From: an uncultured Elusimicrobiales bacterium
Lineage (GTDB): Bacteria; Elusimicrobiota; Elusimicrobia; Elusimicrobiales; Elusimicrobiaceae
Direction of reading: 5' to 3'
NCBI GenBank assembly: GCA_944324675.1
Contig: CALUXE010000002.1
Coordinates: forward strand, 168,116 to 232,115
Length of the DNA: 64,000 nucleotides
In this document: positions 9,070-17,684 of the stretch, in pieces
Position numbering within the stretch: position 1 is the stretch's first letter
Layout: each line of letters begins with the position of its first letter
Notes under the pieces: model-generated
Databases searched by the model: none
What the model saw: only the letters and a program-made list of their open reading frames with translations
Told to the model about the DNA's origin: nothing
Made by a program: the position numbers and the translations under genes

Positions 9070-9972
9070 ATGGAAGAGAAACTTTCATCAACAGCAGCAA
9101 TAAAAATAGATCATGACTCCGTAAAAGAGGTGCAATACGATTTGCCGCAGAGTTACGGAAAGACGGAATCATTCCTTTTGCCCAAGGACCCGGGCTGGAT
9201 ATTCCTTTTTTGGGATATAATAAAGGATACTTACGAATATATTATGGGCGAACGCGGACGCGATATCTTTGATAAATCAAGAAGCGTAATCCGCGTACAC
9301 GACATTACCGGGGTGGAAGGATTTAACGGCAATAATTCCAATTCTTATTTTGACATACCCGTCGTTTTGGACGCGAGAAGTTGGTATATTAACATACCGG
9401 TAGGCGCGCGCAAATACATCTGCGATATAGGCATCATAACGCCGGAAGGGGAATTTGTGCTGCTTACAAGAAGCAACAGCACGACTACGCCTCCGGGCAA
9501 GATGTCCGACGTGATAGACGACAAATGGATGATGGTCGAAGGCGAGTACGAGAAATTGGTAAAAATGTCTGGAGTGGAGTTGTTCGGCTCTCTTAGCGGC
9601 GCGAGCGAGAAACTGCATAATATACTGCAGCAGCGCTGGAAAATGTTCGGGCTGGACGTCAACACCATGCCGACTTCCAATATGTCTTCTTGGGGTTCTG
9701 CCCGCTTGGCCGCACCCGCTCCGACGCAAGAAACCGACGAGGACATTTGGCTTAAAGCCGATTGCGAACTTATCGTATACGGCCAGGCCAGCAAAAACGC
9801 AAAAGTTTTGATAGGCGATAAGGAAATACAGCTCGGCCCGGACGGGACATTCTCTTTGAGATATTCCCTTCAAGACGGGCAGGTAGTAATACCGATAAAA
9901 GCGCATCACCACACCAAGACGGAAAAGAGAAGAGCCATAACCATTAAAGCCGAAAGACAAAAGGAGGCCTAA
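9070..9972 (+). CDS. DUF4912 domain protein with C-terminal Ig-like module
   Basis: 300 residues, no signal peptide or membrane segment. The N-terminal half (about residues 35-160) has the DUF4912 hallmarks: LPKDPGWIFLFWDI, a central R-V-H-D strand and R-S-W-Y-I-N. The C-terminal part (about 225-295) reads as a beta-sandwich, with AKVLIGDKEIQLGPDGTFSL typical of bacterial Ig-like repeats. The domain often accompanies GH57 enzymes, and here it is 2 nt from one, so a role in recognising or organising the alpha-glucan substrate is likely but unproven. No catalytic motif is visible. Confidence 0.8.
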   Translation: MEEKLSSTAAIKIDHDSVKEVQYDLPQSYGKTESFLLPKDPGWIFLFWDIIKDTYEYIMGERGRDIFDKSRSVIRVHDITGVEGFNGNNSNSYFDIPVVLDARSWYINIPVGARKYICDIGIITPEGEFVLLTRSNSTTTPPGKMSDVIDDKWMMVEGEYEKLVKMSGVELFGSLSGASEKLHNILQQRWKMFGLDVNTMPTSNMSSWGSARLAAPAPTQETDEDIWLKADCELIVYGQASKNAKVLIGDKEIQLGPDGTFSLRYSLQDGQVVIPIKAHHHTKTEKRRAITIKAERQKEA

Positions 9973-9974
9973 TA

Positions 9975-11603
9975 ATGCAGCAGGAAAAAGGATACCTTTC
10001 TTTAGTATTACACGCCCATTTGCCTTTTATAAGGCATCCGGAATATCCGGACTTCTTGGAGGAAGACTGGTTCTATGAGGCTATGGTAGAGACCTATCTG
10101 CCCCTTTTGGATGTATATGAAAAGCTTACGGCCGAAGGCGTGGATTTTAGGATAACGATGTCGCTCACGCCGCCTTTGTGCGCCATGATGTCCGACGAGC
10201 TTTTGATAAGCAGATTCAGACATTATTTAAATCAGAGGATTGAACTTTCGGAAAAAGAACTCAACCGTACGGCCAATACGGAATTTTACCACGTGGCGTT
10301 GATGTACAATCAGAAATTCAAGCGCTACCGCGAGCTTTTTGAAGATTATTATCACGGCCAAATTTTACAGGGCTTTAAAAAATTCCAGGATATGGGCAAG
10401 CTGGAAATAATTACCTGCTGCGCCACGCACGGCTATTTGCCTTTGCAGGTGCACAGGGAAAGCGTCCGCGCGCAAATTAAAATAGCGGCGGAAGATTACA
10501 GAAGAAGATTTGACAGAAACCCGCGCGGCATTTGGCTGGCGGAATGCGCCTATAATCCGGGCGACGATATCTTCCTTAAAGAGCAGGGCATAAGATTCTT
10601 CTTTATGGAATCGCACGGCATAATGCACGGCACGCCCAGGCCGAAATACGGCATATACGCGCCCGTATACACGCCTAACGGCGTGGCGGCGTTCTCCAGA
10701 GATATGGAATCGGCCCAGCAGGTATGGAGCGCGGAAAGCGGATATCCCGGCGACCCACGTTACAGAGAATTCTACCGAGATTTGGGATACGATTTGGATT
10801 ACGACTATATCAAACCGTATCTTCACTCCGACGGCGTAAGACGCAATATCGGTATGAAGTATCACAAAATTACCGGTAAAGTTTCTTTAAATCAGAAGCA
10901 GCCGTATTATCCAAATGACGCTAAAGAAGTGGCGGCGACTCACGCGGGCAATTTCATGTTTAACCGCCAGAAACAGCTGGAATATCTCGCCTCGGTAATT
11001 ACCGATAGGAAACCTTTGATAGTTTCCATGTACGACGCCGAACTTTACGGCCATTGGTGGTATGAGGGTATAGATTTCCTCTATTTCCTTTTCAAGAAAA
11101 TCCACTACGACCAGAAAGACATAAAGCTTATAACTCCGCTTGAATATCTTGAAAAATATCCCGTCAATCAGGTTGTACAGCCTTCGATGTCGTCTTGGGG
11201 CGATAAGGGCTATCACGACGTATGGCTCAACAGCGGCAACGATTGGATATACAGGCATCTTATCAAGGCGGCAGAGCGTATGGTGGAATTGGCCAACAGA
11301 TTCCCCAACGCCGAGGGCGTTTTGAGAAGGGCCTTAAATCAGGCGGCGCGCGAACTGGTGCTTATGCAGTCTTCCGATTGGGCTTTCCTTATGACTGTAG
11401 GCACTGCCAAGGAATATTCCACCAAACGCACTAAAGATCACGTAAAGCGCTTTATAGCCATTTACGATATGATTATGGGCAACCGCATAGACGAGGGTTT
11501 TATTTGGGATTTGGAACAGAAGGACAATATCTTTCCGAATATAGATTACAGAGTCTATTGCTCCGAGGAGGCGCAAGCCGTAGAACGGGGCAAAACCGTT
11601 TAA
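9975..11603 (+). CDS. GH57 (DUF1957) 1,4-alpha-glucan branching enzyme
   Basis: 542 residues. The barrel begins with LVLHAHLPFIRHP; the putative nucleophile E190 lies in IWLAECAY and the acid D354 in MYDAELYGHWW, the two positions used by the Thermus and Thermococcus branching enzymes of this clan. The C-terminal helical DUF1957 segment contains QSSDWAFL, also typical. It would introduce alpha-1,6 branches into glycogen made by GlgA (45 kb). Being GH57 rather than GH13 GlgB, it matches the pattern in thermophiles and some deep-branching anaerobes. Amylase or 4-alpha-glucanotransferase activity is the alternative within GH57. Confidence 0.9.
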   Translation: MQQEKGYLSLVLHAHLPFIRHPEYPDFLEEDWFYEAMVETYLPLLDVYEKLTAEGVDFRITMSLTPPLCAMMSDELLISRFRHYLNQRIELSEKELNRTANTEFYHVALMYNQKFKRYRELFEDYYHGQILQGFKKFQDMGKLEIITCCATHGYLPLQVHRESVRAQIKIAAEDYRRRFDRNPRGIWLAECAYNPGDDIFLKEQGIRFFFMESHGIMHGTPRPKYGIYAPVYTPNGVAAFSRDMESAQQVWSAESGYPGDPRYREFYRDLGYDLDYDYIKPYLHSDGVRRNIGMKYHKITGKVSLNQKQPYYPNDAKEVAATHAGNFMFNRQKQLEYLASVITDRKPLIVSMYDAELYGHWWYEGIDFLYFLFKKIHYDQKDIKLITPLEYLEKYPVNQVVQPSMSSWGDKGYHDVWLNSGNDWIYRHLIKAAERMVELANRFPNAEGVLRRALNQAARELVLMQSSDWAFLMTVGTAKEYSTKRTKDHVKRFIAIYDMIMGNRIDEGFIWDLEQKDNIFPNIDYRVYCSEEAQAVERGKTV

Positions 11604-11625
11604 AGCGGCGTGTTTTTGTATTGCG

Positions 11626-11658
11626 AAACGGCGGGCGCATTAAAGCCCCGCCGTTTTT
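11626..11658 (+). terminator. Intrinsic terminator after the GH57 gene
   Basis: A 10-bp stem AAACGGCGGG with CCCGCCGTTT (11626-11635 with 11647-11656), 11-base loop, tail TTTTT. Confidence 0.85.
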
Positions 11659-11750
11659 GCGGTTTATAGCTGTTTAGGGAGCAAGTATTTTCCCGTAATT
11701 TGGGCCAAACGGGTTTTGGGTTCAACGGTTCGTTTTTGTGGCTTTAGGGG

Positions 11751-12023
11751 TTATTTTTCAGCGGGGTAAAAGTAAATGTCCAAATTTCTGAATGTTATGC
11801 CCGCCGCTTCTATTTTAGCTTTAGTTATATCCCAATATTTTGTGTTTATCATTCTGGCTAATTCTTCTTTGGTAATTTTCAAAGCCAGGCATACTATATC
11901 CGAAGAATAATCTTTTTGCTTAGCGACTTTTGTGTTTGCTGTATCCCCTAGATAGGCCCCAAAAGATCTAAATGTTTGGCCGTTACAAATAAATTCGTAA
12001 TTACATAATATTTTCTTTAACAT
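11751..12023 (-). CDS. Hypothetical 90-residue protein
   Basis: Not recognised. It is soluble, with no signal peptide, and has mixed alpha/beta character; one segment, ITKEELARMINTKYWDITKA, looks helical. It follows recG on the same strand after 55 nt but has its own -10-like TAAAAT 9 nt before the ATG. Codon choice is distinctly richer in A+T than in neighbouring genes, which hints at recent acquisition or weak selection. It could be a real small gene; conservation in relatives would decide. Confidence 0.55.
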   Translation of the reverse strand: MLKKILCNYEFICNGQTFRSFGAYLGDTANTKVAKQKDYSSDIVCLALKITKEELARMINTKYWDITKAKIEAAGITFRNLDIYFYPAEK

Positions 12024-12078
12024 ATTAAGATTATTTTAATAAAAAAATAGTAGCGAGTATAGCGCGATATTGAATTTT

Positions 12079-14154
12079 CTAGCCCAAATCTATAATATCC
12101 CAATATTTTTGATACAAATCGATAAGGCGCTGTTTAAAGGGGGCGTTTTCCGGTTTTCGCAGCATAGGGTCATAGTTTATTAAAAAATCTCTGTCTTCCA
12201 CGGCCCAGCGCAAGACGTCTTTATCTTTTATTATATCGCCCGCTTTAAATTCCAATTCGCCCGATTGGCGGGTGCCGAGTATTTCGCCGGGCCCTCTTAG
12301 TTCCAAATCCTTTTCCCCTATTTTAAAACCGTCGTTGGTTTGGCAAACGGCGTTTATCCTTTCGGAAGAAACGGAGGAAGTATTTTGAGTTACCAGTACG
12401 CAATAAGATTTGTCGCTTCCTCTTCCTACTCGCCCTCTTAATTGGTGAAGGCTCGCCAAACCAAAACGTTCCGCGTTTTGTATTACCATTATTGTGGCGT
12501 TTTTTATGTCGATACCTACTTCTATTACGGGCGTGGCTACCAAAATATCGGTTTTTTTGTTAAGGAAATCTTCCATTATTTTTTGTTTTTCCGCGCTTTT
12601 CATCGCGCCGTGTATCATGGCGACTTTATATTGCGGCATAAGGGTTTTTATTCTTTCGAATTCCTGCGTTGCCGCTTTAAGTTGGAGTTTATCGCTTTCG
12701 TCTATCAGCGGATAGACGATATAAGCCTGTCTTCCTTTAGAGACTTCTTCTCTTACCATATCAAACGCTTTGCTCTCGCTTAAATGGCTTGTAAGTATCG
12801 GCTGGCGGCCGGGCGGAAGCTGATCTATGGTGGAAACGTCCAAATCCCCGTAAAAAGCCAAGGCGAAAGTCCGGGGTATGGGGGTGGCCGTCATTGAAAG
12901 CATATCAATATCGCGCGCTTTAGCCCTGAGTTTGGCGCGTTGTTTTACGCCGAAACGGTGTTGCTCGTCTATCACTATAAGTTTTAAATCCTTGAATTTT
13001 ACATTGTCTTCTATTAGGGAGTGCGTACCGATAATAATGTCCAAATCGCCTTGGGCAAGAGATTTTAGGATTTTATCCTTATCTCTTTTGGGGGTTTTGG
13101 AAGTCAACAGGTCTATTTTTACGCCCAAACCGTTAAGGTATCGCTTTAGGGTTATAAAGTGCTGAGTGGCCAAGATTTCCGTCGGGGCCATAAAGGCGCA
13201 TTGATATTTGTTTTCCGCGACCAGAAGCATGGCGCAAAGCGCCACGACCGTTTTCCCGGAACCTACGTCGCCTTGTACCAGGCGGGTCATTGGGAACGGG
13301 TTTTGCATATCCGCGAAGATCTCGTTTATCACTCGCGACTGGGCTTTTGTAAAAGTATAATCCAAATTGTTCTTGAAAGGGGTAAGCAAAGTCCTTTTTA
13401 TTTGATAGGAATGTTCCTTTTTTTGGCGTACGCTTTGGCGCTTCTTTATGGACCAAGCCATTGTCATCAGCAAAAATTCCTCATATACCATACGCCTTCT
13501 GGCGTTTTCCAGCTCCGCGAAAGATTTGGGGAAATGTATCGCGTATAGCGCTTGGCGAATATTTAGCAAATTTCGTTTTTGTATCAGCCGCTGAGGCAGG
13601 GCTTCCCCTTCCTCTGACAAATATTTGTTTAAAGCGTCAAAGACCGCCGCGCGGAAGAATTTATTGCTCAGCCCCTGCGTCAAGGCGTAAACGGGGATAA
13701 TGGCGCCGGCGTTTATTTTGGCGTCGGGCGAGTTGACGGGATAATATTCCTCTACGGTTATTTTGTTGGAGAAGAAAGAATTTCTATCCTCTCTTTTGCC
13801 AATAATCCAAAGTTTAGCGTCGACTTTAAAATCCTTTCGCATTTGCATAAAAGGGTCAAAGCGGCGCATTTTCTTTTTAAACCAGACTGCCTCTATCACA
13901 TTGCCTTTATCGTCGCGCATGAAGGCTTTAAATATAAGCAAAGCCCTAGTTGGGATAGTTTGCGCTTTTATGACAGTGTATATCCCCGCTACATTTTCCG
14001 TCCGTTTAAATTGAGATAATTTGGCATCGAGGCGTCTGTCTTGATAAGTTCTCGGGTAATAATGCAGCAAATCGCTTGCCGAGCTTAAATCAAGCTGGGC
14101 GAACAATTTCGCTTTTGCCGGGCCGATACCTTTCAGAGCTGTTATTGAAGGCAT
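12079..14154 (-). CDS. recG: ATP-dependent DNA helicase RecG
   Basis: 691 residues. Order: N-terminal helix-hairpin-helix-like KGIGPAKAKLF, the OB-fold wedge domain, then helicase motifs I (GDVGSGKT), Ia (PTEILA), II (DEQH), III (TATPIPRT) and VI (QLRGRVGRG), ending in the RecG C-terminal domain. It remodels stalled forks and Holliday junctions. The DEQH box and the SMTATPIPRT run are typical of RecG rather than Mfd or PriA. The ATG at 14154 is 5 nt from a TATAAT box, so the message is probably leaderless. Confidence 0.97.
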   Translation of the reverse strand: MPSITALKGIGPAKAKLFAQLDLSSASDLLHYYPRTYQDRRLDAKLSQFKRTENVAGIYTVIKAQTIPTRALLIFKAFMRDDKGNVIEAVWFKKKMRRFDPFMQMRKDFKVDAKLWIIGKREDRNSFFSNKITVEEYYPVNSPDAKINAGAIIPVYALTQGLSNKFFRAAVFDALNKYLSEEGEALPQRLIQKRNLLNIRQALYAIHFPKSFAELENARRRMVYEEFLLMTMAWSIKKRQSVRQKKEHSYQIKRTLLTPFKNNLDYTFTKAQSRVINEIFADMQNPFPMTRLVQGDVGSGKTVVALCAMLLVAENKYQCAFMAPTEILATQHFITLKRYLNGLGVKIDLLTSKTPKRDKDKILKSLAQGDLDIIIGTHSLIEDNVKFKDLKLIVIDEQHRFGVKQRAKLRAKARDIDMLSMTATPIPRTFALAFYGDLDVSTIDQLPPGRQPILTSHLSESKAFDMVREEVSKGRQAYIVYPLIDESDKLQLKAATQEFERIKTLMPQYKVAMIHGAMKSAEKQKIMEDFLNKKTDILVATPVIEVGIDIKNATIMVIQNAERFGLASLHQLRGRVGRGSDKSYCVLVTQNTSSVSSERINAVCQTNDGFKIGEKDLELRGPGEILGTRQSGELEFKAGDIIKDKDVLRWAVEDRDFLINYDPMLRKPENAPFKQRLIDLYQKYWDIIDLG

Positions 14155-14159
14155 AATAT

Positions 14160-14165
14160 ATTATA
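14160..14165 (-). promoter_or_regulatory. -10 box of recG
   Basis: TATAAT on the minus strand ends 5 nt before the recG ATG; there is no Shine-Dalgarno between them. Confidence 0.5.
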
Positions 14166-14300
14166 GATTTTTCTTTTGTAATAAATGGGTATATCTGAAA
14201 AATGGGATAAAAGGCCCATGTTCTTTTGGGTCTAATTTCCCTGGCGGAAATGGAGAGTATTTATTAAAATTAAAATATCTTAAATACTGCGGATAAGCGA

Positions 14301-15590
14301 ATGTTTAAAAAATTTTTATCTTTAGCATTGATATTCATTCTAGCCGGAGGAAGCGTTCTCCGCGCCGGCGGAGAGATGCCTTTGGAAGACATAAAGATGA
14401 TGCTATACAAGTCTAAGGGTTACGCTAAGGATCGGGGGGATCTGCTTGCGATGTCGGTATTGGCGGGTATGGCGCACTATGATAAGATAATACGGGAATA
14501 TATCGCTTTGGAAGCGGAAATAGCCGCGAAAGAAGCCCTTCTGGCCAATGAGCAAAACGCCCGCATACTAAAATCAGGCAAGAGTATGCTGATAGAGGTG
14601 GAAAAAGATTTTTCCATGAATTTCCCCGCGCTTGACAATCATTATAAACAGGAGAAGGCGAGAGTGTACGAACCCGCCTTGGAGGAAGTAAGGAAACACC
14701 GTTTGGCGTATTTTGAATATTATAGATCTGCGGAAATAAAATCCCAGTGGCAGGAGGCGGAAAAGAAATTCGCGGCGATAGAAAGGGAATTCCATAATTT
14801 GGAACGAAAATGGAATTCTGCCCGCAATATACTTTTGAAAACGAATGTTCCAGCGGAAGAAGCGGCTCTGAAAAAGGAAATAGCTGTTTTGAAAAGGAAT
14901 TTGACGGCCAAGAGGGATATTTTTGCTAACGTGCAATATAAGGTTTTCAAAGAGGAATACAACTCTCTTATGACGAAATTAAGGGGAAAGGCGGGTTTAT
15001 TTTTGCCGGATAAGCTGGATGGATTCGTTAAAACAATGGAGGCGGATTTGCTTCGATTTGAGCGGGCCGCGAGCGCAGAGGATATAGCTTTTGTCCGCCG
15101 CACTCTAAAGCAGTCCTTGGATAAATTTAGCGGGATGTCTGCGGGCGTTGGCAGCAGGGAGATTAAATTTTATAGGGAGAATTTGAACAGATTTTTCAAG
15201 AATTTATCCAAGCGTTTGAGTTTTAAATCTTCTATTCCGATGATAGTTGCGGGCGGGGTGGTGTTGTATATGCTTTCGGCGCAGAGTGCTCAGGCGGAGT
15301 CTTTCCTTTCCAACAAAAGGGTTTTAGTGCTTAGAGCTTTAGACTATTCTTACAGAGAAACGCCGGAGCTTATGCTGGCAAATACGATGGTTTTGCAAGA
15401 TATGTACGGCGGCGAACTTGTGGCCGACGTCATCTGCGAGAATCAAGAATACATACCCCTTTTGACGAAACAATCCGAAGCGTTAAAAGCCATTAGCGAA
15501 AACGCTTACAAAGAATCCGCCATGATATCAGATATAGTGGTAAGTTCTTCGGATTTTAAACTGCCGACAAATTTTGATTTCGGTTTTTAG
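14301..15590 (+). CDS. Secreted or membrane coiled-coil protein of unknown function
   Basis: 429 residues, family not recognised. It has an N-terminal signal peptide (KKFLSLALIFILAGGSVLRA), a long charged helical region rich in Lys/Glu heptads (about 60-300) that should form coiled coils, and then a second hydrophobic segment at 311-326. This segment is followed by AQSAQAESF, which itself looks like a signal-peptidase site. The final 90 residues are mixed. The topology suggests a periplasmic coiled coil with a membrane-anchored or released C-terminal module. Its TAG stop overlaps the TAA stop of the convergent xerC gene. No Shine-Dalgarno is clear. Confidence 0.75.
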   Translation: MFKKFLSLALIFILAGGSVLRAGGEMPLEDIKMMLYKSKGYAKDRGDLLAMSVLAGMAHYDKIIREYIALEAEIAAKEALLANEQNARILKSGKSMLIEVEKDFSMNFPALDNHYKQEKARVYEPALEEVRKHRLAYFEYYRSAEIKSQWQEAEKKFAAIEREFHNLERKWNSARNILLKTNVPAEEAALKKEIAVLKRNLTAKRDIFANVQYKVFKEEYNSLMTKLRGKAGLFLPDKLDGFVKTMEADLLRFERAASAEDIAFVRRTLKQSLDKFSGMSAGVGSREIKFYRENLNRFFKNLSKRLSFKSSIPMIVAGGVVLYMLSAQSAQAESFLSNKRVLVLRALDYSYRETPELMLANTMVLQDMYGGELVADVICENQEYIPLLTKQSEALKAISENAYKESAMISDIVVSSSDFKLPTNFDFGF

Positions 15591-16465
15591 CCGCGCGGGT
15601 GCAGTTTGCGATGTTTTTCTTTTATATCCCTAACGTTTACGTGTGTATAGATTTGGGTGGTGTTAAGGCTTTCGTGTCCGAGCATTTCCTGCAGGCTTCT
15701 TAAATCCGCGCCGCCTTTTAGCAGGTGCGAGGCGAAAGTATGTCTGAACAGATGAGGGTATACCCGTCTTGTTATGCCGGCGGCTTTGGCTAAAGCGGCG
15801 ATGTCTTTCCAAACGGAAATTCTGCTTATTTTCTTGCCGTTTTTGTTTAGGAAAAGTTCGCTGTCGGTATCTTTGCCCGCGAAGCGCGCTTGCCTTTGGG
15901 ATAGATAGTCTTCCACCACTTTGCAGGCGTGCTCGTGGATTGGGACGAAGCGTTGTTTGCGTCCTTTGCCGAAGGCCAAAACCCAGCCTTCTTTGGTGTT
16001 TACGTTTTCGATATGAAGGTTTGTCAATTCCGATACGCGTATTCCGCTGGCGTAAAAGAGCGTTATTATGCATAAAGTACGCCATTGGGCGAAGTTCTCG
16101 GGGGTGAAAGCGAGTATTTTATGCACTTCTTCCACCGAAAGCTGCTGCGGAATTTTACGTATAAGCCTTGGCGAAAGGAGAAATCTTGTCGGGTCCTCTT
16201 TTATTATTCCCTCCACCATTAGGAATTTATAGAAGCTTTTGACCGCTTCAGTCTTTCTGAAAACGCTTGAGGGCGCCAAATTGGCCTCCGACTTCAAGTG
16301 GTAGATATAAGTATCCAACAATTCGGGAGAAGCGCTTGAGGGTTCAACGGCGTTAAGTTCGCAAAACTCCAAATATTGTTTTAAATCGCGCATATAGGCC
16401 GCGATGGTATTGGGGGAGAGCTGCCGCTCGAACGTTAGGTGGTTTTTAAATTCTTCTATCGGCAT
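15587..16465 (-). CDS. xerC: Tyrosine recombinase XerC/XerD
   Basis: 292 residues with an N-terminal SAM-like core-binding domain and a catalytic domain holding all active residues: R143 (SGIRVSEL), K167, H238 and R241 (HLFRHTFAS), H264 (LGHESL) and the nucleophile Y273 (IYTHV). Length and the absence of mobile-element neighbours fit a housekeeping recombinase resolving chromosome dimers rather than an integrase. XerC versus XerD cannot be separated from this window alone. The ATG is 6 nt from a TAGAAT box, so +1 should be the A of the start codon. Confidence 0.92.
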   Translation of the reverse strand: MPIEEFKNHLTFERQLSPNTIAAYMRDLKQYLEFCELNAVEPSSASPELLDTYIYHLKSEANLAPSSVFRKTEAVKSFYKFLMVEGIIKEDPTRFLLSPRLIRKIPQQLSVEEVHKILAFTPENFAQWRTLCIITLFYASGIRVSELTNLHIENVNTKEGWVLAFGKGRKQRFVPIHEHACKVVEDYLSQRQARFAGKDTDSELFLNKNGKKISRISVWKDIAALAKAAGITRRVYPHLFRHTFASHLLKGGADLRSLQEMLGHESLNTTQIYTHVNVRDIKEKHRKLHPRG

Positions 16466-16471
16466 AAAAAT

Positions 16472-16477
16472 ATTCTA
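16472..16477 (-). promoter_or_regulatory. -10 box of xerC
   Basis: TAGAAT on the minus strand lies exactly where +1 would coincide with the A of the xerC ATG (6-nt gap). No ribosome-binding site. Confidence 0.5.
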
Positions 16478-16586
16478 TAAAATTTGTTTTTGTTTAAGAG
16501 TATCCCTGTTTTCGTTCTTGACAATCTGGGATTTAAACTCCTTTTTGATTGTTATGTTTTATCCGATGGTAAAACGTCTTTTTTCA

Positions 16587-16616
16587 TAAAAAATAACCCC
16601 CGAATTAACGGGGGTT
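16587..16616 (-). terminator. Intrinsic terminator of recA
   Basis: An 8-bp stem (16616-16609 with 16602-16595) is followed on the minus strand by ATTTTTT, just downstream of the recA stop codon. Confidence 0.85.
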
Positions 16617-16623
16617 TAAATAT

Positions 16624-17658
16624 TTATTTTTTCTTTTTGTCTTCTTTTTTCGGGATAGGCCCAACGCCTAAGTAAATTTCCTTTAGTTTCTCTTCTATTT
16701 GGGAAGCGACTTCGGGATTGTCCTTAAGGTATTGCCTGGCGTTTTCCGCGCCTTGGCCTAGCTTTTCGCCGTTATATATAAACCAGCTGCCGCTCTTTTC
16801 CACCACATTGCTTTCCACGCCCATGGAGATAAGGCAGGCTTCTCTGGAAATGCCTTCGCCGTGCAGCATGGTAAATTCGGCCTGTCTGTAAGGCGGGGCG
16901 ACCTTGTTCTTTACAACTTTTACTCTTACTCTGGTGCCGATAATATGTTCGCCCGCTTTAAGGTTCTCGATTTTACGTACGTCCAAGCGGACGGAGGAGT
17001 AGAATTTAAGCGCCAGACCGCCAGGGGTAGTTTCGGGATTGCCGAACATAACGCCTATTTTCTGTCTTAGCTGATTGATGAAAATGATGCTTGTCTTGGT
17101 TTTTGCGAGCAAGCTGGTAAGTTTTCTTAAGGCCTGGCTCATCAATCTGGCTTGCAGACCGACGTGCGCGTCGCCCATATCGCCCTCGATTTCAGCTTTG
17201 GGGACAAGGGCCGCTACGGAGTCTATAATAATCAAATCCAAAGCGCCGGAGCGCACAAGTTTTTCCGCAATTTCCAAGGCTTGTTCGCCGCTGTCGGGTT
17301 GGGATATCAAGAGCTCGTCTATATTTACGCCTATCGCCGCGGCGTAGACGGGGTCAAGAGCGTGTTCCGCGTCTATAAAAGCGACGGTCCCGCCCGATTT
17401 CTGCGCTTGCGCGGCTATATGCAGGCTGAGCGTGGTTTTACCGCCCGCCTCCGGCCCGAAAATCTCTATAACTCTTCCGCGCGGTATTCCGCCTATACCC
17501 AACGCCAAATCCAAGGATAAAGCGCCGGTGGGAATGGCTTCCACTTTCTTTATGGTATTATCGCCCAATTTGCAGATTGCCTCTTTGCCGAAAGATTTCT
17601 CTATTTGGCTTAAAGCCAGCTGCAAGGCTTTGGCTTTGTCTAAATTAGCTTCGCTCAT
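16624..17658 (-). CDS. recA: Recombinase RecA
   Basis: 344 residues; it forms filaments on single-stranded DNA for strand exchange and SOS signalling. Walker A is GPEAGGKT (68-75), where most RecA proteins have GPESSGKT; the general G-x4-GKT rule still holds. Walker [11 protein letters not shown], the INQLRQKIG loop and NPETTPGG (L2 region) are all present. The C-terminus is a lysine-rich tail ending KKEDKKKK, whereas E. coli RecA has an acidic tail. AAGGAGGAG precedes the ATG. It lies 26 nt downstream of clpC on the same strand, and no SOS box was recognised upstream. Confidence 0.98.
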   Translation of the reverse strand: MSEANLDKAKALQLALSQIEKSFGKEAICKLGDNTIKKVEAIPTGALSLDLALGIGGIPRGRVIEIFGPEAGGKTTLSLHIAAQAQKSGGTVAFIDAEHALDPVYAAAIGVNIDELLISQPDSGEQALEIAEKLVRSGALDLIIIDSVAALVPKAEIEGDMGDAHVGLQARLMSQALRKLTSLLAKTKTSIIFINQLRQKIGVMFGNPETTPGGLALKFYSSVRLDVRKIENLKAGEHIIGTRVRVKVVKNKVAPPYRQAEFTMLHGEGISREACLISMGVESNVVEKSGSWFIYNGEKLGQGAENARQYLKDNPEVASQIEEKLKEIYLGVGPIPKKEDKKKK

Positions 17659-17684
17659 GTACTCCTCCTTAAATTCTAAAAATT

